From Desulfoscipio geothermicus DSM 3669 (GTDB lineage: Bacteria > Bacillota > Desulfotomaculia > Desulfotomaculales > Desulfallaceae): DNA of 64,000 bases. Each line of letters starts with the position of its first letter. Position 1 is the stretch's first letter. The translations under genes were made by a program, and so were the position numbers. The stretch covers positions 40,860 through 104,859 of the forward strand of contig NZ_FOYM01000012.1 in assembly GCF_900115975.1 (NCBI RefSeq), written 5' to 3'. Below, in pieces: positions 62,999 through 64,000 of this stretch. The notes below the pieces were generated by a model. The model saw only the letters and a program-made list of their open reading frames with translations. It did not search any database and was not told the DNA's origin.

Positions 62999-63460
62999 AT
63001 GAGCGAAAATGTTCATACCTATGCCCGCTATATCTATCCTTACAATGATGCGAAGATGAAAGCGTGGGCCGAAACGATCATTGCGAGCATTGAGGCTGGA
63101 AAGGTAGATGATGCGTTGGAGGCAATCCCTTCGATCAATGAATCAAAATTACCTACAGGCGTCCCAAATCTGTATACGTACCTTAGCAATAATCGCAACC
63201 GCATGAATTACAAAGAACTGGAACAACGGGGATTCAAAGCAGGAAGCGGTGCGATAGAGAGTGGGAATAAAAAAGTCATCCAACAGCGGATGAAACAATC
63301 CGGTATGCAGTGGGGAGTGGAAACCGGCCAATTCATCGCCTCTTTACGTGCAAAATATGCGAGCAATCGTTGGAGTGAGATAGAGAAGGTTCTAGCAGCA
63401 GTTTACGAATTATCGAAAGTTATTTCCAGTTTTAATGATCGCATGGGTCACATTTTTTAA
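62999..63460 (+). mobile_element. C-terminal fragment of a transposase (ISKra4-like)
   Basis: About 153 residues with YARYIYPYNDAKMKAWAETI, then KAGSGAIESGNKKVIQQRMK and QSGMQWGVETGQFIASLRAK, the conserved C-terminal end of ISKra4/related transposases. The catalytic N-terminal two thirds are absent, so it is a dead remnant; the family name is tentative. Confidence 0.65.
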
Positions 63461-63694
63461 CAAAAACTGTTTATTTCCAGGGCCGAATTAGCTGGTACGG
63501 AATAACATTTATGGTACTTATGAAGCAGAAAATGTATTACCCTACTCTATAATTATATTTCAATCTTTAACAGTCCAAATGACCCATGAAAATACCCTAA
63601 AATATTGACTTTTTTCATTTATTGGCAGGATTTTTACTCTTCTTGGGCGAAGTATGTATTACCCTACCATATTTCACCCGGGAGGTATGCCCAA
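63461..63694. other. AT-rich gap holding the probable left end of an IS
   Basis: No gene. GTATTACCCTAC occurs twice as a direct repeat (about 63534 and 63653), the second about 40 bp before the transposase start. One or both may belong to the left end of the insertion sequence that follows. Confidence 0.35.
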
Positions 63695-64000
63695 GTGGCC
63701 TCAATCATTAAAAAGAAAAAGAAGAATCAGTTTTATTATTATATTGTGGAAAGTCAACGGGTTAACGGCAAGCCCCGCATTGTCTGGCAAAAATACCTGG
63801 GAAAAGTAGAGGACATTGCGAGGGCTATGAGTAACCCTGAACAGTTAACTCCACCGAAACACGCTAAGGTCTTTGAATTTGGAGCAGTTGCTGCTCTACT
63901 AACAGTGGCGGAACAACTGAAAATTGTCGAAACCATTGATAACCACATACCCAAAAGAGAGCAGGGCATTAGCGTCGGTGAATATATGTTAATTGCAGCC
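63695..64000 (+). mobile_element. IS1634-type transposase, 5' part, cut by window end
   Basis: GTG 63695 follows GGGAGGT; the frame is open to the last base (102 codons). It starts MASIIKKKKKNQFYYYIVES and continues NGKPRIVWQKYLGK, then HAKVFEFGAVAALLTVAEQL, the N-terminal pattern of IS1634/IS4-group transposases. The catalytic domain lies beyond the window, so integrity is unknown. Confidence 0.8.

Overview
The window looks like a chromosomal segment of an anaerobic, spore-forming Firmicute of the Desulfotomaculum/Pelotomaculum type (Clostridia, Peptococcaceae sensu lato). The reasons are an alpha/beta small acid-soluble spore protein, the yicC-remA-gmk-rpoZ-coaBC cluster, LL-diaminopimelate aminotransferase (dapL), a tungsten-type aldehyde:ferredoxin oxidoreductase, a four-subunit 2-oxoacid:ferredoxin oxidoreductase, many TTG/GTG starts behind strong AGGAGG sites, and three sigma-54 activators within 26 kb. 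This assignment is inferred from gene content, not from a database search. No tRNA, rRNA or CRISPR array was seen.

Region 1 (1-16.9 kb) is mostly housekeeping: a truncated acuA-type acetyltransferase, cysK, a MarR regulator with a palindromic operator, the coaBC-rpoZ-gmk-remA-yicC operon, two aminotransferases (one dapL) with dapF, a SERCA-type Ca-ATPase, rqcH (NFACT), an FAA hydrolase, an M42 peptidase and a SASP. A family of palindromic REP-like repeats is scattered through it, including one copy inside a coding region and a 280-bp nested palindrome.

Region 2 (17.2-30.4 kb) is the most interesting part. It holds two iron alcohol dehydrogenases, a GAF protein, a histidine kinase, an NtrC-type response regulator, an aldehyde ferredoxin oxidoreductase and the ModABC oxyanion importer with an HTH/binding-protein regulator. 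Sigma-54 -24/-12 elements with exact GG-N10-GC spacing lie before the AOR, before the second alcohol dehydrogenase, and before two gene-free stretches that each end in a Rho-independent terminator. Those two stretches look like undescribed sigma-54-dependent small RNAs of about 165 and 125 nt. A 47-residue phenylalanine-rich peptide gene lies beside the second one. The likely pathway is alcohol to aldehyde (ADH) to acid (AOR, reducing ferredoxin), with tungstate or molybdate import supplying the cofactor metal.

Region 3 (30.5-49.5 kb) is catabolic: a TAXI-type TRAP transporter with DUF1850, a radical-SAM aminomutase with the glutamate 2,3-aminomutase signature, a sigma-54 activator, korDABC behind a consensus sigma-54 promoter, two AMP-forming acyl-CoA synthetases behind another, a CBS-PAS sigma-54 activator, a small sirohaem/Fe4S protein coupled to a Cys-rich protein, and an S-layer-homology protein.

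Region 4 (49.6-59.3 kb) is the pyrimidine operon pyrR-pyrB-pyrC-carA-carB-pyrK-pyrD, with two PyrR-type attenuators. A small opposite-strand gene and a 74-bp copy of part of pyrK interrupt it.

Region 5 (59.3-64 kb) holds yqhV-like and MFS genes, then a graveyard of decayed sugar-nucleotide, PHP, HEPN/MNT and transposase genes, ending in an intact-looking IS1634-type transposase cut by the window edge.
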